Origin: Cryptomeria japonica
Lineage: Eukaryota; Streptophyta; Pinopsida; Cupressales; Cupressaceae
DNA length: 64,000 nt
NCBI RefSeq assembly: GCF_030272615.1
Contig: NC_081415.1
Location: forward strand, 193,362,695 to 193,426,694
Direction of reading: 5' to 3'
This document shows positions 33,961 to 44,416 of this stretch, in pieces. Made by a program: the position numbers and the translations under genes. The notes beneath the pieces were generated by a model. The model did no database searches, had not been told where the DNA came from, and was given only the letters and a program-made list of their open reading frames with translations. Each line of letters begins with the position of its first letter. Positions within the stretch are counted from its first letter, which is position 1.

Positions 33961-34739
33961 ATAGGATGATTACAATACCCAAATGTAGTAGAATCCCTAA
34001 TTCAATACAGTTCAACTTTCTAGAATTCCCTCATCTATTGGCACACATGGAAATAATTAGACACCTAGGAACTACATAATTTATACAAGAAAGTATGGTA
34101 CTATGAAGAGCTATACCTTAATTGATCATCACAAGAGAAATTTATGATTAAGATGCAATCCTTCATTTTTTTTTACAATAAACATCTCTAATAGCATATA
34201 GCTTGATATACAAGTGCGACATTAATATGATTTTATTTATACGTCTAAAGTCTAATTGCAATTATAGCTAAATGAAAGAATGTATACTTTCCTACCTTAT
34301 TATATAAAATTTGTATATTGAAAGCTAAGTAGTAAAATGAAATGGCTATTTAACTTGATAAATTGAAAAGTAAAAGATTCCACTAAATATACTTCTATCT
34401 AAATAATATCTTGAGTTCATGCAATTACTTTGTAATACATTTTAAAGGAACTACACTCTTAAACATTATTGAGATAAGTTTACAAATAATCTTTTAAATA
34501 AAAATAAAAATATAGCCTATATCCTAGACATCAACCTAAATAAGCTCTTCATGACTTACTACTTCATATTAGAATCCATATACATTGAGATTTAATATAA
34601 ACGAGGATATGTTATTTGTACCAAAATGATATACTTGAAGTATGAAAAAGTACATTGAAACAATATTACTAACCTTTTTCAACAAATAAGAAGCTTTGAT
34701 TAACATCAAATTAATAATAAAATACTAGACTGAATAACT
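33961..34739. other. AT-rich spacer, no gene seen
   Basis: No supported feature. The counterpart after 51681 has been displaced by gypsy #2. Confidence 0.5.
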
Positions 34740-35335
34740 TGGTGAATAAATTCACAATCATATCATAAAAAAATTAAAGGTGGAGAGGAAAAACATAGAT
34801 AGCTGAGTGAATTTGTACAAAAGATGACGAGTGCGAAGATAGGGAATTTAGTAGAGGCCTATGTAGGCAGGCAGTCCATGAAGGGTATCTCACAATGGAT
34901 TTGATAGAAGAAACCTCCACAAATTTGGAATTCCTAGAGTTGGCAATTATTTGACAATTTATCAATATGAAAACAAACTATGTGAAAATTACTGCTTGGA
35001 TTGAAAAAGAATGGGAGACCGAAGTCATCACAAGATTCACCCAAAGAATTCTTTATTGTCATCTTCACGACCACAAAGGAAAGGGAGAAGGTGTTGAAAG
35101 GTGGATAATGGTATATGGATGAAAATTATTATTGGAAAGAGATTGCCTACATCCTCAGTCTTTCTTATGAAGTCGTTGTGAAAGATGAATGATTTTAAAT
35201 CATTGACAAGGAAGAGAAAGGAGACAAGGAGGGTGCAAGAAAAAATGGTAAGAGTTTGTAATTTCCTTTCGATATAATAAATCATAAGGAAAATAGTTTT
35301 AAAGTAATGAAAACATGAATTTAATGCATGAAAGC
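34740..35335 (+). repeat. dispersed repeat, copy 2 (first copy at 17960-18725)
   Basis: Same orientation and block order as copy 1. It ends at AATGCATGAAA, after which a different inverted-repeat sequence begins. Confidence 0.8.
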
Positions 35336-35650
35336 TCTATTTTTAAGGAAAAGGTGGTCCAATGAAAAAAGTATCTTTTTTCTAGAAGATTATTTGGAAT
35401 CTTTTCCTAAAAAATAGAGCTCCTACTTTTTAGGTTTGAAAATTGAAGCTTGAACTTAAATGAGGTGGGGCAATGGGATGGGGATAGAAATTACCCCGCC
35501 AACTTAAGAATACGTTATACCATTTATCAAACATACAAATTTTTAAATAAATTGAAATTGATCTCACTACAAAATTTATGTCATCCTTAAATTTAGGAGC
35601 CTAAAAAATCTGAAGAGCTCTGGCTCTATTTTTAGGAAGCCCCTTCATGG
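35334..35650. repeat. short inverted repeats (possible MITE remnant)
   Basis: GCTCTATTTTTAAGGAAAAG (from 35334) is answered by CTTTTCCTAAAAAATAGAGC (to about 35420), a stem of about 20 bp around a 45-nt middle. A related block, CTCTATTTTTAGGAAG, recurs near 35630 next to CCTAAAAAAT. No target duplication could be fixed. Confidence 0.4.
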
Positions 35651-35715
35651 ACCCCGTCGTTTTCTCTATACCTAGAGTTCAGCAAGAAAATCTCGCGCGA
35701 TTGCTGATAAAACGG

Positions 35716-35792
35716 TGTCATCACTGCTTACGTAAGTATCGGTAGAGAGGCAATCAGATTTGTTTCAACGATGTCATCACTGCTTACGTAAG
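35716..35792 (+). promoter_or_regulatory. two as-1-like boxes
   Basis: A 21-bp motif is repeated exactly at 35716-35736 and 35772-35792, 56 bp apart. It contains TGTCATCA and the palindrome TTACGTAA. In the reverse direction it resembles the as-1 element of plant glutathione-transferase and pararetrovirus promoters (paired TGACG-like half sites bound by TGA-class bZIP factors). The second copy ends 19 bp before the TATA box, a proper promoter spacing. Confidence 0.6.
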
Positions 35793-35810
35793 AGTCAAGA
35801 GGATCGTCAT

Positions 35811-35820
35811 TATATAAAGG
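35811..35820 (+). promoter_or_regulatory. TATA box of the small-peptide gene
   Basis: TATATAAAGG lies 90 bp before the ATG at 35901 and 19 bp after the second as-1-like box. Transcription would start near 35840-35850. Confidence 0.65.
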
Positions 35821-35900
35821 CCGCCTGCCTTATCCTTTTACTTCATACCAGTCTAAAGAGTGTGTTGGGTAGGTAACGAGATCAACTGTTGAGAGTAAAA

Positions 35901-36083
35901 ATGGTGAAGGCATGGTTTTACAAGGAGTATGGATCTCTTGTTGTTCCACATCCGAGAGCAGTCAAGTTGATTATGGCTTTCATAATCATTTTGGCCTTAA
36001 TTTTCACTATAATAACAGTACCAGCAGAAGCACAACCCACTAAACCAAAACCTCATCCAGGAGGCGATCCAAAACATCATTAA
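35901..36083 (+). CDS. small secreted or membrane-anchored peptide precursor, 60 aa
   Basis: The ATG at 35901 has a good context (AAAATGG). An in-frame TTG 12 bp upstream is not needed as a start. Residues 1-20 are basic/aromatic (MVKAWFYKEYGSLVVPHPRA), residues 21-40 are strongly hydrophobic (LIMAFIIILALIFTIIT), and PAEA-Q at 41-45 fits a signal-peptidase site. The predicted mature tail is only 16 residues, QPTKPKPHPGGDPKHH: Pro, Lys and His rich, with no Cys. This layout (signal plus short Pro/Gly/His tail) is that of plant peptide-hormone precursors, but the tail does not match CLE, CEP, IDA, PIP, PSK or RALF as I know them. Alternatively it is a single-pass membrane peptide. It has a complete promoter in front and is the only undamaged gene candidate in the window. 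Function unknown. Confidence 0.55.
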   Translation: MVKAWFYKEYGSLVVPHPRAVKLIMAFIIILALIFTIITVPAEAQPTKPKPHPGGDPKHH

Positions 36084-36362
36084 GTTATCATACTCATGCA
36101 TGGAATTGTAGACTCTTTCAATAGTTTTAGATTACAGATTGTTAGGGTAGGCCAGATGTTTGGAGTCCGTTTTCGTATCAAAGCTTTTGCATATGTGATA
36201 GTGTGTCCTTTTTTTCCTTTGGCATGAAGGCAGAGGATAGATTGTCTTTTCCCCATTGAATGAGCAACGATAATCTTTGTATCCATGATAGCATTTGCCT
36301 GTTGGTAGCCTATGTTCTATGAAATTCTATATAATACAAATTAAGTTTTTCAAAGTTCGTAG

Positions 36363-36387
36363 ACTTTTATTTCGACGAAATAAAAGT
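36363..36387. terminator. perfect 25-bp palindrome behind the small-peptide ORF
   Basis: ACTTTTATTTCG and its exact complement CGAAATAAAAGT flank one central A. It lies 280 bp after the stop codon, close to AATACAAAT and AATAAAAG, which could act as polyadenylation signals. A role in 3'-end formation is inference. Confidence 0.4.
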
Positions 36388-36399
36388 ATAACTGATGTG

Positions 36400-38010
36400 A
36401 TGAGATCTTTTATTTTTAATGTTTAAATTAATTTTAAAAATAAGAATTTGATCAAGTTGAATTCGTTTTAAGAAGAGAAAAACAGATATCTATGATGTAT
36501 TAACCTTTCAAAGTTTGTATTATTACTCACATAGAACTCAATCACCCATTTGCATTGCCACTCACAATTGACACAATCATTTATGCACTTGAATATCGAC
36601 TTTTATACCATGTAAAGTTTATGCCTAGTCACCCTTGATATTCACAATTTTCGCACAAATGATGGTAAAAATCAAAATAGAGCATGCCTAATATCAACTA
36701 TAATGATTTTCTACAAAATCGACAAGCAACTCTAAACGGTGTGCAATTGAAGAGCAATCTTATTATCATTGTGTTCTAAACTTGGAAACATGGTGATCCT
36801 ATTTTTGTCATAGAACGATTTAAATTGCTTTAGTAGTCTCCATATTAACTATAGGCTATTTCTTCTAATAAATTCAGTGCTTCTATTTCTTCTAATAAAT
36901 TCAATACTTGTTGCATTTGCTAGATTATTTCATCTCATGAAGTATAGGCTATAAACTTACTGTGTAATTTTAAACACGGTAAGTTTACAATACCTAAAAC
37001 TTGCAAGAAGACCATGAGAGAAGCACACAGAAAGAACAATAAATTTATAAACTTACTTTTTCTATCAAATGAACAATATGAGTGGTAGTTGGGATGTGTT
37101 TCTCTGTATGATGGATAAAGCTTGCAGGCAAGTTACACCCCAGAAGATCTTGGACATTTTTATTGTCTCACTTCCATTTTAATAGTTTACAAAAACAATC
37201 CAGGCCCGTCACAAAATATATATTTTAAGATACATATCATATATACCATGAGGTAAGTCTATAATACCTAAAACTTGCAAGAAGACCATGAGATGAAGTT
37301 CATATTTCATCTCATGGTATCATAAACTTTACAGTATTTAAAATTATTGTGTTTTTGGTCTTCCTGCTTCTCGTTTAATTTTCATGTAATATTACGGTCG
37401 CCATGCTATATACATTTCCCTCATACAAACTTACTATGTAATTTTTAAAGCCTGATACTTGTCCCTAAAAATGTTGTAGAAGATCAATGGAAACCCCCTA
37501 TCATATTTCTTATTGATTACTGTTCTCCATTTTCTTTGAGCATTTCACTCTTGTTTTCTCCTATTCTCAAGCTCCCCCTCCATCTTTCCAATCGAGAGAT
37601 GTGCATGCTTCTTGTAAAATAGTTCAACGTCATGACATGGCCATATACTCATTCCTATGAATCGCAATAATTTACCAGTGATATCCACAATTCTTATAGT
37701 AACAACTTAATGAAGATGATAACTATGAAAGTTCTCACATCAATTAGAGATAGTATGATGGTAGCCCACTTTTTCCGGCCTAGAGAGCACCACTTTCTCA
37801 ATTGATGCTTTTGCATTGCTAACCAAGATGCACTCAAATCACAATACCTTTCATAACAAAGATATAAAAAGCATTAGTGCATTCAATGGAAAGCGTTGAA
37901 TTCTTTCTGTTTAATCCTATCAATCACTTCATTTTTGCAGATTTGTGTTGTTATTGTACTTAACAAAGATATAAAAAGCATTAGTGCATTCAAAGTAATA
38001 ACCCAACGAA
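36400..38010. other. intergenic DNA with short exact repeats
   Basis: No gene was found. Two exact direct repeats are present: 31 nt at 36989-37019 and 37263-37293 (starting AATACCTAAAACTTGC), and 32 nt at 37855-37886 and 37962-37993 (starting AACAAAGATATAAAAAGC). A perfect hairpin lies at 37285-37318, with 13-bp arms (ACCATGAGATGAA) and an 8-nt loop. Confidence 0.6.
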
Positions 38011-38014
38011 ATGT

Positions 38015-38320
38015 GGTCTCATGCAAATGTGAAGTAGGGGTTTATTGACAAGGCCCACGAACTGTTTGATAGAAGGCATGGAAGAAATGGTATCTTACAG
38101 ACTGTACCTAATATTTCTTATTGAAAAGGCTTCAGAAATATTCAAGCAAACACGATTAGCAGGTATAGAGAATTTTGGAAGATTCATCAAAGCATACAGG
38201 ATGAGGAATTTTGTCAATGTTGCAGTTGCAATAGTCCTGGTAGACATGCATACAAAAATATGGAATCTAAACCAGTTACACCAAGTGTTTGACAGAAGGA
38301 TTTCAATGATTTCTAGATGA
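38015..38320 (+). pseudogene. PPR protein fragment (PLS class), decayed
   Basis: In one frame FIDKAHELFDRRHGRNGI, then in the next (38045-38320) IFKQTRLAGIE, FIKAYRMRNFVNVAVAIVLV and DMHTKIWNLNQLHQVFDR. This matches the PLS-class PPR pattern (QMQLAGI ... GKQIHA-x-G-x5-VAVGNALVDMYAKCG-LD-A-QVFDRM) over almost two repeats, with stops and frame changes. PPR proteins of this class bind organelle RNA for editing or processing. Only this small piece remains, 550 bp left of the hairpin element. Confidence 0.75.
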
Positions 38321-38876
38321 GGTATGTTAATTTTTTTTTTTAAAATAATAATAATAACTATTAAGAGAATGTTTCATAAGATAAATCATCATAAGCGAAA
38401 TATGTTAATTTTTTTATTTATTTTACTAAAAAGCCAAAAGTTTAATCCAACATCCTGAAACTTAACTCTTTACAAGACATTTAACTATCAACAGAATGTT
38501 TTAAGATAAGTCACCTATGTAATTCATAGTAAACTTCCTAAATTAATTCCATTCAAGTAAAATAATCCATGACAGCACTGATTGCGTAACACTTGCATTA
38601 TAATGATACTATGCATGGAACCACTAGGCTTATATTGAAACTCACATTTGAACAATCTTATTGGAATGACAAATGAAATGAATGAAAAGACCTCAAATAT
38701 ATTTGAGGATTAATTCACAAGAAAACAAAACTAGTTGAACCCATGGGAAAAATATTTATCTCAAGATTTTACAAGATATGTGTGTCATGGATTTGTGTCT
38801 AGTTTTGAATGATATTGATGAGAGATTGCAAGATATGTGTATCATGGATTAGTATATTTAAGTCGAGAGGCTTCCT

Positions 38877-39844
38877 ACGCCCGTCTCAAGAGCTGAGTTG
38901 TCAATAATAACTCGTGCTACATGAAAATGAATGATCTATGTTTTGAGGTACTAGCATTTAAAATATTGAGCGCCCAAAAATTGTGTGTGAAGAGATTCTT
39001 TAATTATTTAAATGGGAAGGATTGACTATATAAAAAAGACACACAGACTCCTCCCATGGTATCTATGTCCGGTTCCAACTTCTGCTCTAGGTTGAGATTG
39101 AGAAAATGATTCTGCTCACAGATGTGGTTTTGAAATATTGCTTCCAAACCTGTTTATTAGACATCACCTGATCCAAATAGGGTTCCCAAATGAAATGACT
39201 TTGCATTCATTTATTTAAAAATGACCATATGAAAAAAAGTTGTGGCACCATCTTCTTTGGCAACTCTCTCTCTAACAAAAAAAAATCCCAAAGAGTTTCT
39301 GACTACAAAACATTGTAACATGGGCAGCAATTTCCCTTCTCAATTTGTAAGCGATTTCTAGGGCTTTTCAAACAAGTATGCAATTTCTTTCCCCCAACAC
39401 AATTTGTCGTATTTTTCATCTCCAAGTGAGTTTCTTTACATTTTATTGATTTTATGTATATTTTGAGTAGTAATTAAATTTACATATTCTTTAGTAAAGA
39501 AATATGCTAGTTTATCTCTCATGGTGGGTTAGATGACAGATTATTTAAACAGCCACAACCTTGTTTGTAGAGTTTCTCAAGAACAATAATCTACAAGGTG
39601 TAGTACCCTTCCAAGCTTATAGTTCTCTCCTCTCTTTTTTGTGTGTTTTATTATGGCACAATATGATTTGCAAGACAACATTAGAATCCTAGAGGGATTT
39701 CACATCAATTTGCTTTGTTCAAATTTGGGCTTTGTTTTGCATGATCTTAAATTAAATGTTTCTCCTGTCTTCGTACCATAATGGAACAAAACATATGCAT
39801 AGGGTTCTTATGCTCACATGTATTTACTTACATGGTATATACTC
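38877..39844 (+). repeat. left arm of foldback copy B
   Basis: It begins ACGCCCGTCTCAAGAG and ends ACATGGTATATACTC. Pairing with the right arm is seen throughout, for example CACATGTATTTACTTA, AACAAAACATATGCA and TTTGCTTTGTTCAAAT on the left answered by their complements on the right. Confidence 0.88.
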
Positions 39845-39887
39845 AAATTTATATTTTATGGATCTTAGTCATATTTTGATCTAATAC

Positions 39888-40796
39888 GAGTATATACCAT
39901 AAGTAAATACATGTGAGTACAAGATCTTTGTGCATATGTTTTGTTCGATGGTGCTAAGAAGACAACGGAAACATTGAAATTTAAGATAATGTAAAGCAAA
40001 GCCCAGATTTGAACATAGCAAATTGATTTGAAACCCCTCTAGAATTTCAACATTGTCCTACAAACCATATTATGCCATAATAAAACACACAAAAAAAAGA
40101 GGAGATAACTGTAAGTTTGGAAGGGCACTACACCTAGTAGATTATTGTTCTTGAGAAACCCTATAAACAAGTTTGAGAAGTTTAAATAATATATCATCTA
40201 CCCCATTATGGGAGATAAACTAACATCTTTATTTATTGAATAAGATGTTAATTTAATTGCCACTCAAAATATGCACAAAATCAATGAAATGTAAAGAAAA
40301 TTAGTTGGAGAGGAATACAACAAATTGTGTACTTGTTTGAAAAAATGGTCACTTGAATGAAAGCCCTAGTAATGGCTTATAGATTGAGAAGGCAAATGGC
40401 TACTGGTATTGCAGTGTTTTGTAGTCAGAGACCCTTAGGGATTTTATTTTTGTTACAGAGTTGTCAAAGAAGATGGTACCATGGCTTTTTTTTATATGGT
40501 CATTTTTTCAAAAAAGTATGTAGAATCATCTCATTTGGGGAAGGCATTTGGAGTAGGTGATGTTTAAAAGATGAATTTGGAAGCAATATTTTATGGGAAG
40601 AATCATCTACTCAATTCCAACCCAAAGAAGAATTTGGAATAGGAAGCGGATGCCTTGGAAGGAGTGTGTGTCTTTTTATATAGTCAATTCATTGCATTTA
40701 AAGAATGAAAGAAATTGTTTGCATGCAAGTAACTCATAGCATATACCACTCATTTCCATGCAGTATTGTTGACAACTCAACTCTTGAAACAGATGT
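39888..40796 (-). repeat. right arm of foldback copy B
   Basis: It begins GAGTATATACCATAAG and ends CAACTCTTGAAACAGATGTC. It is slightly shorter than the left arm because of small indels. Short ORFs inside it are not conserved in copy A. Confidence 0.88.
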
Positions 40797-40869
40797 CAAA
40801 AGTTTGCAAGATTAAAAATGTTTCTCAATAGTTTTACTGCCATTGGAGGAAGTCATATATGGATGTCCC

Positions 40870-41740
40870 TACCCTGTTCTATTTGGCATAGGTCAAGGGC
40901 ATGTTAAAAAAGGTTGTGGAGTCTATCTTATACCTACTAATTGCATTTTCTTATAAGTTTGCAATGCCTTTCCAACCAACCAAATTTTTGGGGTATTTTT
41001 TCAAACATTTTGTGTGTCGTTGGTATCGTCCCACATTTAGGATGCATATCTTCTAGGGCATTTTGGCACAACTTAAAAGGTGGTGGAGTTCTACCTTGAA
41101 CCCGCCATTTGCATTTTCTTAGATGCCTCCATGGCTTTCAAAAAAACCCTCTATGCATAACCTGCAATATAGCATTCCATGTGAATACATCTTTTTGTGG
41201 CATTTCTTCGAAAATCCTTGAATCCCAAGCATAGTATTTTGTGCATATCTTGAAATCAGCATATTCCATGAGACTACATCTCTATGAGGTATTTTGTCAA
41301 AAATTTCATAAGCTTTGTGTACATTGTCACATTTTTGCATAGATTTCTATCACGGCATTCATAACTAGGATATTTGAGAATAATCCACTTTCAATTATAC
41401 TTTAATGAAAGTCTACACCCTATTCTCAAACTCCCACTTTAGCACAAGCTAGGAGGACGGTAGCAAAGGTTGTGTAATTTGGGTTTGCACCTACCAACTG
41501 CATTCACTTAAATTTTGCAATGCCTTTCCAACAAACACATTTTCTTCATATTTTGCAATCAATAAAATCCATGAGGCATTTCTGGGAAATTCCGTAATGA
41601 CTCATCAAAGACACCAATATATGCATATCCTATAGCAATTGCATTTTGTCAGACAGTTTGTGTTCCTTGTGCATGCTTCCACATTATGCATACATGTCTA
41701 TCAACCCATTAGCAACTACAACATCTGACATAAATCTACT
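40870..41740 (-). pseudogene. PPR protein fragment (PLS class), several repeats, decayed
   Basis: Read from about 41700 down: SDVVVANGLIDMYA-CGSMHK, then KMQLVGANPNYTTFATVLLA, IIESGLFSNILVMNAVIEIY and (41119-41340) VHKAYEIFDKIPHRDVVSWN, MLISRYAQN. Further down come KKMQMAG-NSTTF and KKMQLVGIR-like pieces. These are consecutive P, L and S motifs of the plant combinatorial and modular PPR subfamily, at least four repeats in order. Stops and frame changes occur between the pieces. It lies on the opposite strand to the fragment at 38015, with the foldback element between them. Confidence 0.85.
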
Positions 41741-41747
41741 TTAAGTT

Positions 41748-43091
41748 ATGATTGATGCAAGGGGAGCTATTTTTGTAAACAGTAAGCTTTGTGATCATGA
41801 TACAGACTATGATGTTGATTGCACGCCAAAACAAAGACAACGTGTTGAGCCTCCTGATGTGGCGGGAGAGTTGTCCCAGACCAGGTCTGGTTTCGTCCTT
41901 GTTTTGGATTGTCCGCAGGTTATGGCGGAGATGGAAGTTGAAACCAGCAGAGAGGGCTTCACAAACAAGGCCGTGGAAGAATGATTCCAACCGTTACGAA
42001 ATTGCCCCTGCTGCGAACAAGGCCGTGGAAGCCTTCTCGGTGGTCAAGATTATAGCGGAGCATTTGAAGTGTGAATTGTCTTCTGAGTAAACGGTTTGGG
42101 GAAGTGAAGCGCAGATGCTAAGTTTGATGTTTTTTGCCCAAATCAAAAGATTACTGGTGTGCTCAATAATATTTGTCTACGATTGGTTGGAAATTTGAGT
42201 GCTTTATTGCAGATTGTGGATGTTTCCTCGATATTGGACTTGGTCATATCGGACTGGGAGGTGAGCATTGGAATAATGCACATTGCATCTTTTACATCCT
42301 GCAAGATGATTAGATTTCTCGCCTGTATGGTGGCAGCCAACCCAGTCACCAACATGGGTTTTCAGAACAACGTTTTCCCCAAAGAAAAGATCACTCTCTC
42401 TGGCCAGGACAAGTTTATTGTGACAAGAGGCAATGATATGCCAATTTCAGTGGTAGAGAGGTCTCCTGAATCCAAGTACGTTGCAGAGCACTTTTGGTAT
42501 GCAATGGAAATTAAGCCCCGAGCAATTCTTGAAGACACGAGTGATGATAAGGATTCCCCTGTAGATTCTTACAAGATGCCTCTCGAAGAAAGTGAACGAG
42601 GAGAGACAACGGTGATCTTTGACTGTTTAATAGACTCTCCATGGGTGCTGGTGATAAGGGATTATAGAGGGAAGCCTACAAATTTGTGCAATGTAAGTGT
42701 GATAAATACTATGGCACTTGTCGAGACCGAACATGAAATATCAAAACGTAAGAGCTTTACATTAGATTTAGGGATTGAAGAAGGTGATAATCATTACTGT
42801 CCGATGAAACTAGAGGAAATCATGACAACGTGTGTATTGGGTGATAGATTTTGTTTCGTGGAAACAGGCATTGATATGCAAATTTCAGCGGCAGAATGGT
42901 CTATTGAATCTAAGTATGTTGCAACTATGGTGGCCCAAATGATCAAGCAAAGTGACATCACTTCGTTTAACACTGGGTCTACTTTGTCGATGCAAAGGGC
43001 TATGATTGTCAGAGTCTCAGAGTTGGATTCGTATGCTTAGTTCAAGGAGAGTTTTCTTTCACGTCATTCAATGGTGGATGGACTCGGTATT
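41748..43091 (+). CDS. unrecognised gene-like region, main ORF 42159-43040 (293 aa)
   Basis: This island is richer in GC than its surroundings and has a long open frame at 42159-43040, preceded by two shorter open frames (41748-41984 and 41791-42090). The protein has an internal repeat: DKFIVTRGNDMPISVVERSP then ESKYVAE at about residues 83-110, and DRFCFVETGIDMQISAAEWS then IESKYVA at about 228-256. The middle part is acidic (EDTSDDKDSPVDS). No signal peptide or known catalytic motif is visible. I do not recognise the family. It could be the remnant of a host gene, since the right end is cut by the copia #2 duplication breakpoint at about 43092. The start codon at 42159 is uncertain. Confidence 0.4.
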
Positions 43092-44123
43092 TCTGTGATT
43101 TGGACTACTCAAGGAAGTCTCACTAACTTACAACAAGATTTGCACTACAATCCAGAAGGAATGAACTGCAATAATAGTGTCTCCAAATGCCTGATGACAG
43201 TTCCAGTTAAGCACAATTGAGATACTCTATAGCACCAATCTCTTCTCAATACACCACCCCAAATTAATTCTTGTTCACACATATACTACTCTTTGATAAG
43301 GTAAACAACCTCAACACCTAAATTAAATGACAATATCACCTATTTATATAATTCATCAACCTTGACAACAAGGTCAACTAAACCCTCAACTCACAATTAC
43401 AAAATTACATCACATGATACAAAGATCAACCACTAGACCAATATAATAATATACATGAAACAAAATGGACCTATATCAAATCTCCAAACATGCAATACCA
43501 CCGAAAATCACATCAAAACCAACCATAACACGCTGCACCACCAACAAAACTGCATCACACGAAGAACATCACCAGTTCAGGAAAATCACCAAGAGCTCAC
43601 ACAACGATCAATGCAGATCATCAAAATAAATAAGACACAACTAGAAAACACCAGCAAGCACGTTAGAATCATCAAAGACAACTACACCAACACCACTTAT
43701 CAAATCTTCATCTATCAACGTCTGAAACTCAAGAACACTCAAACAAAAAAAACTGTCATGAAGAAAGATAAATTGGAGAGAACCAAATCACTAACCATCT
43801 GAAATGAAGACTCACAATACCATCCCAAAAAATATCCCAAAGACTCAGCTCAAGGTCTGATCACATCAAAATATACTAGAAGAAATACTAAACTCTGCAA
43901 AGCATTAATCAGAAAAACAAACTGCAAAGCAGATCATATGCTATGATCAATTAAGCTTCCTAGATCACCAAAACTAATACAGAAGAATATAATGATACTA
44001 TAAATACTCCATACACCAAACCAAAATCCCAATAAACCAATCCGCAAGTATTGGAGCTATAAATCATAGGAATATGTTGACATCAATGACAACAACATGT
44101 CCTAGCAGCAGCAATGTCCAACA
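43092..44123 (-). repeat. 3' LTR of copia #2, truncated
   Basis: It starts within the LTR at GGAAGTCTCACTAACTTACA, equivalent to about 26540 of copia #1, and ends ATGTCCAACA. It retains the TATA segment (43340-43353). The first about 320 bp are missing. Confidence 0.88.
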
Positions 44124-44416
44124 ATGTTCATGTAAAAAATAATCAATGCAAAGAAAGAAAAATATCACCAATAGACACTTCCTAAGATCAAGCAAATAAA
44201 ACCATTTTTCACATGCTTCTCTCCCCTTTTGACAGCAATGCCAAAGATCTCAAAATAGAAAAATCTCCCCATTTGATAAATAAATCATGATTCTATCACC
44301 CATAAATAGATAGCAAATCAAACAGACTACTCTGTCGGAGGAGCAACACCAACTCATCAATCCGGATAAAAGGAATAAGACTATGAAGATGAACGGATTG
44401 ATGCAAATCAATGCAT

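Larger units (their letters stand above)
38830..40830. mobile_element. compact foldback element (copy B) forming a 1.9-kb hairpin
   Basis: The left arm (38877-39844) and right arm (39888-40796) are inverted copies along their whole length with a 43-nt loop. Outer limits are taken from similarity with copy A, which continues about 45 bp beyond the arms. There is no transposase and no captured gene. Long terminal inverted repeats suggest a nonautonomous foldback or Mutator-like element, but the family is not proven. Transcribed, it would make a long double-stranded RNA. Confidence 0.75.

Noticed and set aside
35889-35900. TTG as start of the small-peptide ORF (64 residues)
   Set aside because: The ATG at 35901 has a good context and gives the same signal-like N-terminus; plants rarely start at TTG.
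42159-43040. FKBP-type prolyl isomerase identity for the 293-codon ORF
   Set aside because: A faint resemblance in spacing was noticed, but the defining residues are not visible, so no name is given.
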